From Candidatus Hydrothermales bacterium (GTDB lineage: Bacteria; Hydrothermota; Hydrothermia; Hydrothermales; JAJRUZ01): a stretch of DNA of 64,000 nt. Under the pieces are notes generated by a model. It searched no databases. It had not been told where the DNA came from and worked only from the letters and a program-made list of their open reading frames with translations. The position numbers and the translations under genes were made by a program. The stretch covers positions 124,001 through 188,000 of the forward strand of contig JBCNVI010000003.1 in NCBI GenBank assembly GCA_039630235.1. Reading direction: 5' to 3'. Of the stretch, positions 26,526-37,930 are shown piece by piece (within the stretch, counting starts at the first letter, position 1; the number at the start of each line of letters is the position of its first letter).

Positions 26526-27614
26526 ATGGGAAAGGTCAGAGTTGCTATAATTGGAGTGGGAAATTGTGCCTCCTCTTTAGTTCAGGGTGTTTATTACTAT
26601 AGAAACTCTAAGGAAGATGAATTTATACCTGGAATAATGCATGTGAACCTAGGAGGGTATCATATAGGTGATATTGAATTTACTCTTGGCATTGATATAG
26701 ATAAAAATAAAGTTGGAAAAGATCTTGCAGAAGCGATATTTACTTATCCTAATAATACTTATAAATTTTGCGACGTTCCGAAATTAAATGTTCCTGTAGT
26801 AAGAGGAATGACACATGATGGACTAGGAAAATACTTATCCAAAATCATACAGAAAGCTCCTGGAGAAACAGCAGATATTGTAAGGCTCTTAAGAGAGACA
26901 AAAACAGATGTTGTTGTAAACTTTTTACCTGTTGGAAGTGAGGAAGCCACAAAATGGTATGTAGAACAGGTTTTAAAAGCTCGTTGTGCCTTTGTAAATG
27001 GTATTCCAGTGTTTATTGCAAGGGAACCCTACTGGCAAAGGAGATTTGAAGAGGCAGGAGTACCCGTAATAGGTGATGACACAAAATCTCAGGTTGGGGC
27101 TACGATAGTTCATAGAACACTTGTTCAACTTTTTATAGATAGAGGAGTAAAGATTGAAAGAACAAGCCAATTAAATGTTGGAGGAAATACAGATTTTCTT
27201 AATATGTTAGAGAGGGAAAGGCTTGAGTCAAAAAAGCAGTCAAAGACTACCGCTGTAACATCTCTTTTGCCCTATGATATAGGTGAAGAGAATATATATA
27301 TAGGACCATCTGATTATGTTGCCTGGCTTAAGGACAGAAAGTGGGCTTATATGAGAATAGAAGGAAGAACATTTGGGGATGTGCCTTTGAATTTAGAGCT
27401 TAAGCTTGAAGTCTGGGATTCACCGAATGCAGCCGGAGTAATTATAGATGCCGTAAGATGTGCTAAATTGGGGTTAGAAAACAATTTAAAGGGAGCTTTG
27501 ATAGAACCATCTGCATACTTTATGAAATCACCACCGAAACAGATTCCTGATCATTTAGCAAAAAAGAGGCTCGAAATGTGGATTAAAAAATACTCTAAAA
27601 AGAGGAAAAGGTGA
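26526..27614 (+). CDS. ino1: myo-Inositol-1-phosphate synthase
   Basis: Converts glucose 6-phosphate to 1L-myo-inositol 1-phosphate with bound NAD. It is 362 residues, the short form seen in thermophiles, archaea and actinobacteria. It has the Rossmann motif [13 protein letters not shown] (~9-21), a [19 protein letters not shown] region, [11 protein letters not shown] and the C-terminal [18 protein letters not shown]. It supplies inositol for the neighbouring CDP-alcohol transferase, or for a compatible solute, although no inositol cytidylyltransferase gene is visible here. Confidence 0.95.
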   Translation: MGKVRVAIIGVGNCASSLVQGVYYYRNSKEDEFIPGIMHVNLGGYHIGDIEFTLGIDIDKNKVGKDLAEAIFTYPNNTYKFCDVPKLNVPVVRGMTHDGLGKYLSKIIQKAPGETADIVRLLRETKTDVVVNFLPVGSEEATKWYVEQVLKARCAFVNGIPVFIAREPYWQRRFEEAGVPVIGDDTKSQVGATIVHRTLVQLFIDRGVKIERTSQLNVGGNTDFLNMLERERLESKKQSKTTAVTSLLPYDIGEENIYIGPSDYVAWLKDRKWAYMRIEGRTFGDVPLNLELKLEVWDSPNAAGVIIDAVRCAKLGLENNLKGALIEPSAYFMKSPPKQIPDHLAKKRLEMWIKKYSKKRKR

Positions 27615-27620
27615 CCTCTT

Positions 27621-28268
27621 GTGGGTAAGTGGGGCTTTTTTATAACAGTCGAGGGTATAGAAGGAAGTGGAAAAACAACATTAGCAAAGAGTTTGTTTAA
27701 TGAGTTAAAAAATAAGGGATTTCCAGTTATTTTAACTTGGGAGCCAGGGGGAACAGAGATTGGCGAAAAGATCAGAAAAGTGCTTTTATATTCAAAAGAT
27801 CTATCAAGCTGGACTGAACTCTTACTTTTTCTTGCATCAAGAAAAGAGCATGTAGAAAAGAAAATTCTTCCTGCACTAAGGGAAGGCAAAATTGTAATAA
27901 GCGATAGATTTGATGACTCAACTATAGCTTATCAATGTTTTGGACGCGGGCTAAACTTAAGAATTGTTAAAAGAATTAATAAGATTGTCACTTTAGGTTT
28001 AAAACCTAACTTAACTTTTCTATTAGATTTAGAACCTGAGTTAAGTCTAAAAAGACTAAAAAGAAAAGATAGAATAGAAAGAGAAGATTTGGATTTCCAT
28101 AAAAGAGTAAGACAAGGGTACCTGGCAATTGCTGGAAGGGCTAAAAAGAGGGTTGTTGTTATTGATGGTAGTCTCAATAAAAAGAAAATTTTAGAAATAG
28201 CTCTTTTGAAAGTCATTGAAAGACTAAAAAGTAAAAAAAAGTTTATTTCACTTATAAAGTCAATGTAG
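27621..28268 (+). CDS. tmk: Thymidylate kinase
   Basis: Phosphorylates dTMP to dTDP. It has the P-loop EGIEGSGKTTLAKSL (~10-24), TWEPGGTEIGEKIR, and the DRFDDSTIAYQCFGRG motif (~94-109). It is 215 residues and complete. The start is GTG with AAGGTGA upstream, 6 nt after the ino1 stop. Confidence 0.95.
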   Translation: MGKWGFFITVEGIEGSGKTTLAKSLFNELKNKGFPVILTWEPGGTEIGEKIRKVLLYSKDLSSWTELLLFLASRKEHVEKKILPALREGKIVISDRFDDSTIAYQCFGRGLNLRIVKRINKIVTLGLKPNLTFLLDLEPELSLKRLKRKDRIEREDLDFHKRVRQGYLAIAGRAKKRVVVIDGSLNKKKILEIALLKVIERLKSKKKFISLIKSM

Positions 28269-28300
28269 CTTAAAATTTTATTTAGAGAAAGGAGGATAGG

Positions 28301-29845
28301 ATGAAAAAACTCACAGTTGTTATATTGCTAGTATCACTTCCCTTTTTTATTTTGAGGGGAAAAGATGAAAAAGAGGAGAGAAAGCCGACCTTAACTTTAG
28401 AATTAAGGAATTTTTCAAAGATTTTAACTCTTATTCAGGAAAAGTATGTTGATGAAAAGTATCAACTTGATGAAAATTTAGCTCCTGTGCTTGAAAAATC
28501 TATTGATTACATGCTTCAACAACTTGACCCCTATTCTGAACTTATGACACCAGAGGAGTGGGAAGAACTTAACGTCCATTCTACTGGTAGATTTGGAGGA
28601 ATTGGGATTCAAATTGGTATTAAAGAGGGTATATTAACAGTTATTTCTCCCCTTGAGGGAACACCAGCATACAGAGCAGGAATACAGGCAGGAGACCAGA
28701 TCATTGAAGTAGATGGAAGATCAACTAAGGGATGGTCTCTGCAGAAAGCAGTAAGAAATTTAAGAGGTGAGCCAGGAACAAAAGTCAAAATTAAAATTAA
28801 AAGACCATTTTTAGATGAACCCTTTGAAGTTGAGCTAGTTAGGGAAATGATAAAAATTAACGTGGTGCCCTATTATTCAATTATTGAACAAGATATAGGG
28901 TATATTAAAATCAATGAGTTTTCAAATACAACAAAAGAGGAGGTATCTAAGGCTATAGAGGATCTGAAAAAGAAGGGAATGAAAAAATTGTTGATTGATT
29001 TGAGAGGTAATCCAGGGGGATTACTTGATGCTGCTGTTGAGGTTGCTGATCTTTTTTTACCAAAGGGTAGTGAGATTGTTTCAACGAGGGGAAGAAACAG
29101 AGTCTTAGAGCATTCCTTTAAGGCAATAAAAAGAGATAGCTTTACTGAGGAAATCCCACTTGTTGTACTGGTGGATGGAGGATCTGCTTCAGCTTCTGAG
29201 ATTATTTCAGGTGCTCTTCAAGATTGGGATAGAGCTATTATTATGGGTGACACCACTTTTGGAAAAGGCTCGGTTCAGAGACTTTTTCCACTGGAGGGTG
29301 GATATAAGGTTAAGCTAACTACAAGCCTTTATTATTTGCCTTCAGGTAGATCAATCCACAGGTTTGAAGTAAAAGATGATACTACAAGGGAAACAAGTGA
29401 TGAAAAAAGCCTTAAGAGTCTCATAGCTTTCCATAGAACAATTAAGTTAAAAAGAAAAATGGTAGAGGGTTTTGGTGTAATTCCAGATATAGTCTTAAGA
29501 TCTCCGAGGATCTCATCAGAAGTAACAAAACTCATTTCAAGAAGGGTTTTCTTTGATTATGCTCTAAGACTTAAAAATAACGAAGTAAAAGAGGTTGATA
29601 TGTCAGAGGTTGATAGGTTTATAAATTTTTTAAGAGAAAACTATAAAGATATAAATTTGAATGAACTTACAAAAGAAAGGGAGGTTCTCTATAATTATAT
29701 TTTAATCAACTTAGGTGAGGTGTGGGGGGGTGAGAGGGGAAGATATGAGAAACTTTTGAAGAATGACGAATGGGTTAGAGAGGCAGTGAAGATTTTAAAA
29801 AGAGTTAACAAAAAGGAGGATCTTTTCAAATACGTTGAAAATTAA
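28301..29845 (+). CDS. Carboxyl-terminal processing protease (S41) with PDZ domain
   Basis: A periplasmic protease that trims C-termini. It has a short signal sequence (VVILLVSLPFFILRG), an N-terminal helical region, a PDZ domain (~90-170; GRFGGIGIQIGIKEG and AGIQAGDQIIEVDGR) and the catalytic core with Ser in GGSASASEIISGAL and Lys in GDTTFGKGSVQ. It is 514 residues, with a C-terminal helical tail of ~120. RBS AAAGGAGG. Substrates unknown. Confidence 0.94.
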   Translation: MKKLTVVILLVSLPFFILRGKDEKEERKPTLTLELRNFSKILTLIQEKYVDEKYQLDENLAPVLEKSIDYMLQQLDPYSELMTPEEWEELNVHSTGRFGGIGIQIGIKEGILTVISPLEGTPAYRAGIQAGDQIIEVDGRSTKGWSLQKAVRNLRGEPGTKVKIKIKRPFLDEPFEVELVREMIKINVVPYYSIIEQDIGYIKINEFSNTTKEEVSKAIEDLKKKGMKKLLIDLRGNPGGLLDAAVEVADLFLPKGSEIVSTRGRNRVLEHSFKAIKRDSFTEEIPLVVLVDGGSASASEIISGALQDWDRAIIMGDTTFGKGSVQRLFPLEGGYKVKLTTSLYYLPSGRSIHRFEVKDDTTRETSDEKSLKSLIAFHRTIKLKRKMVEGFGVIPDIVLRSPRISSEVTKLISRRVFFDYALRLKNNEVKEVDMSEVDRFINFLRENYKDINLNELTKEREVLYNYILINLGEVWGGERGRYEKLLKNDEWVREAVKILKRVNKKEDLFKYVEN

Positions 29846-29860
29846 ACTATAGGGGGAAGC

Positions 29861-31435
29861 ATGTTTGTAGTTACTCCCCTTGAAATGAAAGAAATAGACA
29901 GAAGAACAATTGAGGAATTTGGTTTAGACGGCAGAATTTTGATGGAAAATGCCGGAAGGAGTGTATTTGAAGTTATATTGAAAAAATACCCTGATTCTTA
30001 TAAGTTTACTATTTTATGTGGCAAGGGAAACAATGGAGGTGACGGATTCGTAGTTGCGAGATATCTTTTAAATAGAGGTAAGGATGTAAACGTGTATCTT
30101 TACGGGTCACCCCAGGAGCTAAAGGGAGAATCTCTTTATAATTTCCGATTACTCGAGCTAATGAGGACAAAAGTCAAAATTCTTGACTATAACGATCCAG
30201 AACTTAAATTTGATATTCTCTCGTCAGATGTTGTTGTTGATGCGATCTTTGGAACCGGCTTTAAAGGTGAAATTCCGAAGGATCTAAAATTAGTTATGAG
30301 TTTATTGAAGGAAAGAAGAGGTAAGCTTGTTGCTGTGGATATACCTTCTGGTGTTGATGGAGAGACAGGTGAGGCAGAAGCGTTTTTACCTCAGTGTGAT
30401 TTAACTGTAACTTTTGCTTTCCCAAAATTGGGACATGTTCTTTACCCAGGTAGAGATAAAGTTGGAGAACTTTACGTTACTGATATAGGGGTTCCCGGAT
30501 TTTACTCAGATTCAATAAGAAGAAAAATAATTTTTCCTGAAGATGTTTATCCTTTTTTGCCAGTAAGGGAAAAAAATGTGCATAAGGGGAAGTGTGGTAG
30601 GGTTTTGATTTTAGGTGGTTCAAAAGGGTATGGTGGAGCAGTGTATTTAGCATCAAAGGCTGCATACTTTGCTGGAGCAGGTCTTGTTTACACTGCTATT
30701 CCAGAAGATGTTTATCCTTCTATAGAGGCAAATTTAGTAGAGGCAGTGAAAGTACCCTTACCATCGAAAAATGGAAGGCTATTTTCAAAGTCTATAAGTC
30801 CTATTATAGAGTATTTAGAAAAGATAGATGTTGTGGCATTTGGGCCTGGTCTCCAAAGAGCGGATGAGACAAAAAGTTTTATTTTAGAACTATTAGAGAA
30901 AATAAAGGATAAAAGGGTTTTAATAGATGCGGATGGAATTGTACTTTTGAGAGACAATAAGGAAGTTTTTAAGGAAAGAAAAGAGGCGACTATAATCACA
31001 CCTCATCCTGGTGAAATGAGCCTTTTTTTAGGTGAAAAAAGTGCAGAGGAGGTTGATAAAAAAAGAGTTGAGGTAGCAGAGAGTGTTTCTTTTGAATATG
31101 ATATTGTTGTTGTTTTAAAGGGAGCTCCAACTGTTATTTCCTCTAGTTATGGTACCCGTATATGTATACTTGGAAATCCTGGGATGGCCACAGGTGGCTC
31201 AGGTGATGTTTTGACTGGACTTATAGCTGGACTTTGGGCTCAGGGCATTCCTTCTGAGAAAGCGGCACAACTTGGAGTTTTTCTACATGCTCTTGCAGGA
31301 GACATTGCTGCCTCAAAAAAAGGTATTTATTCTATAGTTGCCACAGATATTTTAGAAGAGATTCCTTCAGCTTTTAACTATAAATTTCAGCTTGAATCTA
31401 TCGGTCTTACTACGAAGATATTGCCTCTAATTTGA
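29861..31435 (+). CDS. nnr: Bifunctional NAD(P)H-hydrate repair enzyme (epimerase and dehydratase)
   Basis: Repairs hydrated NADH and NADPH. The N-terminal YjeF epimerase half (~1-215) has LMENAGRSVFE, GKGNNGGDGFVVARYL and AVDIPSGVDGETGE. The C-terminal ADP-dependent dehydratase half (~225-524) has GRVLILGGSKGYGGA, ITPHPGEMSLFLG and GNPGMATGGSGDVLTGLIAG. It is 524 residues and both halves look active. It overlaps the next gene by 4 nt. Confidence 0.95.
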   Translation: MFVVTPLEMKEIDRRTIEEFGLDGRILMENAGRSVFEVILKKYPDSYKFTILCGKGNNGGDGFVVARYLLNRGKDVNVYLYGSPQELKGESLYNFRLLELMRTKVKILDYNDPELKFDILSSDVVVDAIFGTGFKGEIPKDLKLVMSLLKERRGKLVAVDIPSGVDGETGEAEAFLPQCDLTVTFAFPKLGHVLYPGRDKVGELYVTDIGVPGFYSDSIRRKIIFPEDVYPFLPVREKNVHKGKCGRVLILGGSKGYGGAVYLASKAAYFAGAGLVYTAIPEDVYPSIEANLVEAVKVPLPSKNGRLFSKSISPIIEYLEKIDVVAFGPGLQRADETKSFILELLEKIKDKRVLIDADGIVLLRDNKEVFKERKEATIITPHPGEMSLFLGEKSAEEVDKKRVEVAESVSFEYDIVVVLKGAPTVISSSYGTRICILGNPGMATGGSGDVLTGLIAGLWAQGIPSEKAAQLGVFLHALAGDIAASKKGIYSIVATDILEEIPSAFNYKFQLESIGLTTKILPLI

Positions 31436-32910
31436 TAATTTTCCTTCTATTTTTTTTAATTAAGATAAATGAAATTCCTCCACTTTTAAATCCCCATTTT
31501 GTTTCAAGTGATGATGAACATATCTATATTACCTCGCAAGATGGGATAGGAATTGTTGAAAAATCTAGTTTTAATTTTAAAAGGGGAATTATATTAGAAA
31601 AGATTCCAAGATACAGTTTTCCTGATCCTTTTACTGGTGAACTTTATATCTTTTTTAGTGATGGTGAGCTTGTTTCGCTTTATTATGATAAACCATATCA
31701 CCAAGTTAGAAGAGGATTTTTTCCAGATGCAACCTCCTTTTCTGTATCCTCTACAACGTTTAATGTTGAGTTTAATGATGTAATTAAAATATTTGATAAA
31801 TACACGATGAAGGAGGTAGAAAGAGATGAGAATTCTCTATTTTGGTGGGGTTTAAAAAGTATAAAAAGCTTTGAGAAAAACGATATTTCTTTTCTTGCTC
31901 CCTTTTATTTTTTTACTGAAGATGGAGAAAAAGTAAATTTTAGTGTTATTTGTGAGGATAGGGATTTTTATTATGTATGTACTGAAGGAGAGGGTGTACT
32001 TGTTTATGAAAAGAACTTTTGGAGAAATGTAGCCAAGTTAGCCATTGGAACAAATTATATTGAAATAAGGGTAATAAAGAGGTTAGAAAATGGTTTAATT
32101 TTTATTGGAGGTATAAGAAAATATGGAGACAAAGGTGGATTGATAGTTAAAAATAATTTTAATTGGAAGAGGTTGAGTAAATTTCATTTTGGACTAAATA
32201 TTGAAGATTTTTACTGTGGAGGAAGCTATAAAAACATTTTGGTTCTTGGATCAATAGGAAAGATAGCTATTTATAGAGATGGTAAATTTATGACAAAGAA
32301 TTTTGATAGATTTGGTTTGATTTATAGCATTTTAATAGAGTCGCCCATTTTATTTATTGCTACTGAAAACGGATTATATTTATCGGACATTGAAAAGTTA
32401 GATATAACTGAAGTTGTGAAAGACTTGAGAGTATATTCACTCGAGGTTACAAATAGTTATATATACCTAGGGACAGACTTAGGTCTTTTTGCAATAAAGA
32501 GAGATAATTTAGAAAATATTAGGGTTCTTGACAAAAAACTTTTTCTTTTGAGTAAAATAAATACTATAAGGAAAGATAGAGGAGATAATATTTGGGTAAT
32601 GAGCGATAAGGGTCTTGTGAAAGTGATGGAGGTGGCTGATACTTTTTCTTTTTTTTATCCAGTACCTGTTCCCTTTAATCCATCAAATTTTTTTGTACAG
32701 GCTTCGATGTATCTACATGATAGTCTAATTTTTGTTGGGACTTATAAAAGTGGTTTTTATATATACAACTTAGTTAAGGATAGATGGGAACGTTTAACTG
32801 ACGATAGTTCAATTATAAAAAGAACTGTATATACTTTTGAGGTTAAAGAAGATACTCTTTTTGTTGGCACTGACAAAGGAATTTTCTTATATAAATTTAA
32901 TCGTGAGTGA
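31432..32910 (+). CDS. Exported beta-propeller protein, function unknown
   Basis: A 492-residue protein starting at TTG inside the nnr stop. A short hydrophobic N-terminus (IIFLLFFLIKI) suggests export or anchoring. The rest is a series of ~40-residue beta units with recurring phrases such as GVLVYEKNF, LFIATENGLYLSDI, IYLGTDLGLFAIK, NIWVMSDKGLVKV and LFVGTDKGIFLYKF. These are typical of the two-component-regulator-type propeller repeat. It contains no kinase or other output domain. It is followed by a sugar transferase whose start lies inside its 3' end, so an envelope or polysaccharide link is possible but unproven. Confidence 0.68.
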   Translation: MIIFLLFFLIKINEIPPLLNPHFVSSDDEHIYITSQDGIGIVEKSSFNFKRGIILEKIPRYSFPDPFTGELYIFFSDGELVSLYYDKPYHQVRRGFFPDATSFSVSSTTFNVEFNDVIKIFDKYTMKEVERDENSLFWWGLKSIKSFEKNDISFLAPFYFFTEDGEKVNFSVICEDRDFYYVCTEGEGVLVYEKNFWRNVAKLAIGTNYIEIRVIKRLENGLIFIGGIRKYGDKGGLIVKNNFNWKRLSKFHFGLNIEDFYCGGSYKNILVLGSIGKIAIYRDGKFMTKNFDRFGLIYSILIESPILFIATENGLYLSDIEKLDITEVVKDLRVYSLEVTNSYIYLGTDLGLFAIKRDNLENIRVLDKKLFLLSKINTIRKDRGDNIWVMSDKGLVKVMEVADTFSFFYPVPVPFNPSNFFVQASMYLHDSLIFVGTYKSGFYIYNLVKDRWERLTDDSSIIKRTVYTFEVKEDTLFVGTDKGIFLYKFNRE

Positions 32911-33505
32911 GATATTTGAAAGACTCTTGGCTCTTTTAATGCTTTTTTTTCTATTACCGTTTATTGTAGTAATTGCAATAATAATAATGTACGAAAGCAA
33001 GGGAAAACCCTTTTTCAAACAAAGAAGAGTTGGAAAGGGAAAGAAGGCTTTTTATATGTATAAATTTAGAACGATGTATGTAGATCAAGAGGAGAAGTTA
33101 AAGGATTTTCTTGAAAAGAACTTAGTAGCAAGGGAGGAGTGGAATATTTACAGAAAAATTAGGGGTATAGATCCAAGAGTAACCAAAACAGGAAAGTGGC
33201 TAAGAATTTACAGTTTGGATGAGATTCCACAACTTTATAACATATTTAGAGGAGAAATGAGTTTTGTTGGGCCAAGACCCTACCTTATGGAGGAATTAAA
33301 TCGCTTCTTAAGTGAGGATGAAATAATTTTTAGTGTAAAACCGGGTTTAACAGGTCTATGGCAAATAAGTGGTAGAAATAAACTAACTTTTAGAGAAAGA
33401 ATTGAACTTGACAAGATTTATATTAAGAAAAAGAAATTTATATACGATCTTTTAATTATTATTAAAACTATAAAGGCTGTGATTAGCAAAGAGGGCGCCT
33501 ATTAA
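32903..33505 (+). CDS. Polyprenyl-phosphate sugar-1-phosphate transferase (bacterial sugar transferase family)
   Basis: An initiating glycosyl-1-phosphate transferase of the WbaP/PglC superfamily. A single membrane hairpin (LLALLMLFFLLPFIVVIAIIIM) is followed by the cytosolic core: FKQRRVGKGKKAFYMYKFRTM, DPRVTKTGKWLR, the SLDEIPQLYNIFRGEMSFVGPRP catalytic block and KPGLTGLWQISGRN. The GTG at 32903 gives a 200-residue protein beginning before the membrane segment; the frame is open further upstream but inside the propeller gene. It probably starts assembly of a surface glycan; other glycan genes are absent nearby. Confidence 0.9.
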   Translation: MSEIFERLLALLMLFFLLPFIVVIAIIIMYESKGKPFFKQRRVGKGKKAFYMYKFRTMYVDQEEKLKDFLEKNLVAREEWNIYRKIRGIDPRVTKTGKWLRIYSLDEIPQLYNIFRGEMSFVGPRPYLMEELNRFLSEDEIIFSVKPGLTGLWQISGRNKLTFRERIELDKIYIKKKKFIYDLLIIIKTIKAVISKEGAY

Positions 33506-33521
33506 AAATTAAGTTTTTTAG

Positions 33522-34508
33522 CTATTTTATTGAATAAAAACCCCCGCCGTGATTTCTGATGATTCCTTTGATTTCGAGATTAATAAGTAAAGAAATTAAA
33601 TCTGCCGTATCTATTTTTAGATTCTCTCTAATTTCGTCTATATGTGTTTTACCCTTTTCTTTTAGATAATTAAAAATTTCTTCTTCTTCAGGTTCAAGTT
33701 TTATTTTTTCATCAGAGGGTTTATGTTTTATGCCTAAGTGTTCTAGTATATCAGAGGGATCAGTTGCAAGATGTGCTCCCTGTTTTATTAGAAAATGTGG
33801 TCCTTTGCTTTTGGGTGAAAAGATTTCTCCTGGTACGGCAAAAATATCTTTACCCATTTCAAGAGCCCATTTTACCGTAATGAAGGTTCCAGACTTTTCT
33901 CCTGCCTCAACAATGATTATTACTTCTGAAAGAGCTGCTATTAGTCTATTTCTCATTGGGAAATTGTATGAAAACGGTTTTGTTTCAGGAGGATACTCTG
34001 ATATGAGAATTCCTCTTTTTTCTATTTCTTTGAATACTTTCGTGTTTTCAGGGGGGTAAAAAACATCAAGACCAGAGCCGAGAACACATATTGTACTTCC
34101 CTCAGCTTCAAGGGCAGCAACGTGGGCAACTGTATCTATTCCTCTTGCTCCGCCACTTACTATAGAAATTTTCTCCTTTGATAGTGCTCTTGAAAACTCA
34201 AAAGCCACATCCTTGCCATACTTTGTTGGTTTTCTTGTACCAATTATACCTACTTTTCTGTTCTTAAGCAATTCTAAATTTCCCTTATAATAAACAACTA
34301 AGGGAGAATTAAAGATATTTCTAAATTCGTTAGGATAATCTTTATCAAATCTTGTTAAGATATTTACTCCTTTGTTATTACACTCTTTAATGATTTTTCT
34401 TGCCTTTTCCAGCTTTTCTTTATCTACTTGAATATTTTCAAGTTCATCTTCTTCCTTTATTTTTAGGTTTTTTATAAGTGAGATTGCTATGATTTTTTCT
34501 AAATCCAC
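33522..34508 (-). CDS. dprA: DNA processing protein DprA
   Basis: Loads RecA on incoming single-stranded DNA in transformation. The Rossmann-like core shows RKVGIIGTRKPTKYG (~84-98), VSGGARGIDTVAHVAALEAEG, CVLGSGLDVFYPPEN and MRNRLIAALSEVIIIVEAG. A C-terminal winged-helix segment (~265-328) is present. It is 328 residues. The gene is last in the rsmD-coaD-obg-HEAT-dprA run. Together with the HhH/outer-membrane protein at 38.4 kb, natural competence is possible. Confidence 0.94.
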   Translation of the reverse strand: MDLEKIIAISLIKNLKIKEEDELENIQVDKEKLEKARKIIKECNNKGVNILTRFDKDYPNEFRNIFNSPLVVYYKGNLELLKNRKVGIIGTRKPTKYGKDVAFEFSRALSKEKISIVSGGARGIDTVAHVAALEAEGSTICVLGSGLDVFYPPENTKVFKEIEKRGILISEYPPETKPFSYNFPMRNRLIAALSEVIIIVEAGEKSGTFITVKWALEMGKDIFAVPGEIFSPKSKGPHFLIKQGAHLATDPSDILEHLGIKHKPSDEKIKLEPEEEEIFNYLKEKGKTHIDEIRENLKIDTADLISLLINLEIKGIIRNHGGGFYSIK

Positions 34509-34510
34509 TT

Positions 34511-36415
<1,905 letters not shown>

Positions 36416-36926
36416 ATGTTTCCTCCCTTTTTATCATTTCTCTTATATTATTTAATTTTGATCTCTTTGATACTTCAAAAATTAGTATCCCCTTTTTAGT
36501 ATTTAAAATTTTTAAAATATTTTCTATGAGATCTCTTCTAATTTTGAAGTTATATGGTGGATCAGCAAAAATTATGTCGAAAATTTCCTTATTTTTTCTT
36601 AAAAAAGTTAACACATCACTTTTTATTATTCTTACCTTATCCTCTATGTTTAGTTCCTTAACATTTTTTACTATAGCTTTTATGCATGTAGGGGATTTTT
36701 CAACGAAAAAAACTAGTTTGGCGCCTCTTGAAACAGCCTCTATACCAACGTTGCCTGATCCTGCAAAAAGATCAAGAAAAAGGGCCTCTTTTACTGAATC
36801 GCCCAATATATCAAAAAGTGCTTTTTTGAATTTTTCTTGAGTTGCTCTTATAGATGATGGTACGTATATTCTTTTTCCCTTAAGAAATCCTCCTATTATT
36901 CTTACATAGGACATTAGAAATTTTAC

Positions 36927-36955
36927 TTGACTTCTCCATTTTTTTTCTATAAAAT
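36927..36955 (+). promoter_or_regulatory. Promoter of the Cache/coiled-coil gene (predicted leaderless)
   Basis: TTGACT (36927-36932), a 17-nt spacer and TAAAAT (36950-36955) end 6 nt before the ATG at 36962. There is no Shine-Dalgarno. Confidence 0.65.
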
Positions 36956-36961
36956 ATTTTT

Positions 36962-37930
36962 ATGATCAAGTATAGAGTTATTTTATTTTTGTTACTTTTG
37001 ATTTTTGGTTCCTTTTTTTTCTTTCTTTTTAATTACTTACAAAGCAATAGGGTAAATAGTATTGAAAATTTTAAGTCTTTTTTAGTTAATAACTATGGGA
37101 ATTCTCTTTCAGTTTTTGCAAGAAATCTTGTTGATCCAATTTTACTCAACGAAAAAGAAGTAATAAGTGAGGTTATTTCTGATTTAAACAAAATTGACGG
37201 TATAGTTTATGTTGCTGTGGTAGATAAAGACGAGAATTTAATTGCATCTTCAAGAGTTACAGACGAAGGGAAAAAGGTAGGAGAGGTCTTAGGAAAAGAG
37301 GTTAATTTAGGGCTAAGTTCTCAGTTAGAAATCGCTAACGAACTAGGCGCGTTTTACTTAATTACCCCTGTTAAGTTAAAGACAGGAGATCTAGAGAGGG
37401 TCATAGGAGGTCTTTTAATAGGTTTCAGTTCTCGAGTAATAGAAGACATATTTTTTGTTCAAGAACTTACCAATGCGTTAGTAATTTTTTTGCCAGTATT
37501 ATTTTTATCTTCTCTTCTTATTTTTGTACTGGCTCAGATTTTTATTTTTGGTCCTATCTCTCGAAAGTTGAAAAATTATGAGTTAAGAGAAAAGAGGTAT
37601 GTAACGTATGATGAATTAAAAAGAAAAGAAGAAGGGTTAAAGGTTTCTATATCTCAGCTAGAGGAGAAAAAGAGAAATATTGAGGTTGAAATTGAAGAGG
37701 TTAGTAAAGTTTTAGAAAATAAAAGGAAGGAAATAGAGGAGTCAGAGTTAGGTAAGATTGTAAAAGAACTTGAGGAAAGAAAAGTTACACTTGAAAATGA
37801 GATAGAAAAGTTAAAGAAAGAGAGAGAGGAAGTTGAGGCAAAGTTAATAAAACAAAAGATGGAGCAAGAAGAATTGAAGAAGAGATTAGATATTATTAGG
37901 GAAAAAATGAGACAAATAATGGGCCCTTAA
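36962..37930 (+). CDS. Membrane protein with Cache-like sensor and long cytoplasmic coiled coil
   Basis: A 322-residue protein. The N-terminal membrane span (~5-27) is followed by a ~130-residue extracytoplasmic single-Cache-like domain (GNSLSVFARNLVDPILLNE, IVYVAVVDKDENLIASSR, GAFYLITPVKL). A second span comes at ~168-195, then about 110 residues of continuous heptad-rich coiled coil ending RQIMGP. The topology is that of chemoreceptors and sensor kinases, but there is no kinase, GGDEF or methyl-accepting signalling tip. It may signal through a partner bound to the coiled coil. It stands alone in its transcription unit. Confidence 0.65.
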   Translation: MIKYRVILFLLLLIFGSFFFFLFNYLQSNRVNSIENFKSFLVNNYGNSLSVFARNLVDPILLNEKEVISEVISDLNKIDGIVYVAVVDKDENLIASSRVTDEGKKVGEVLGKEVNLGLSSQLEIANELGAFYLITPVKLKTGDLERVIGGLLIGFSSRVIEDIFFVQELTNALVIFLPVLFLSSLLIFVLAQIFIFGPISRKLKNYELREKRYVTYDELKRKEEGLKVSISQLEEKKRNIEVEIEEVSKVLENKRKEIEESELGKIVKELEERKVTLENEIEKLKKEREEVEAKLIKQKMEQEELKKRLDIIREKMRQIMGP

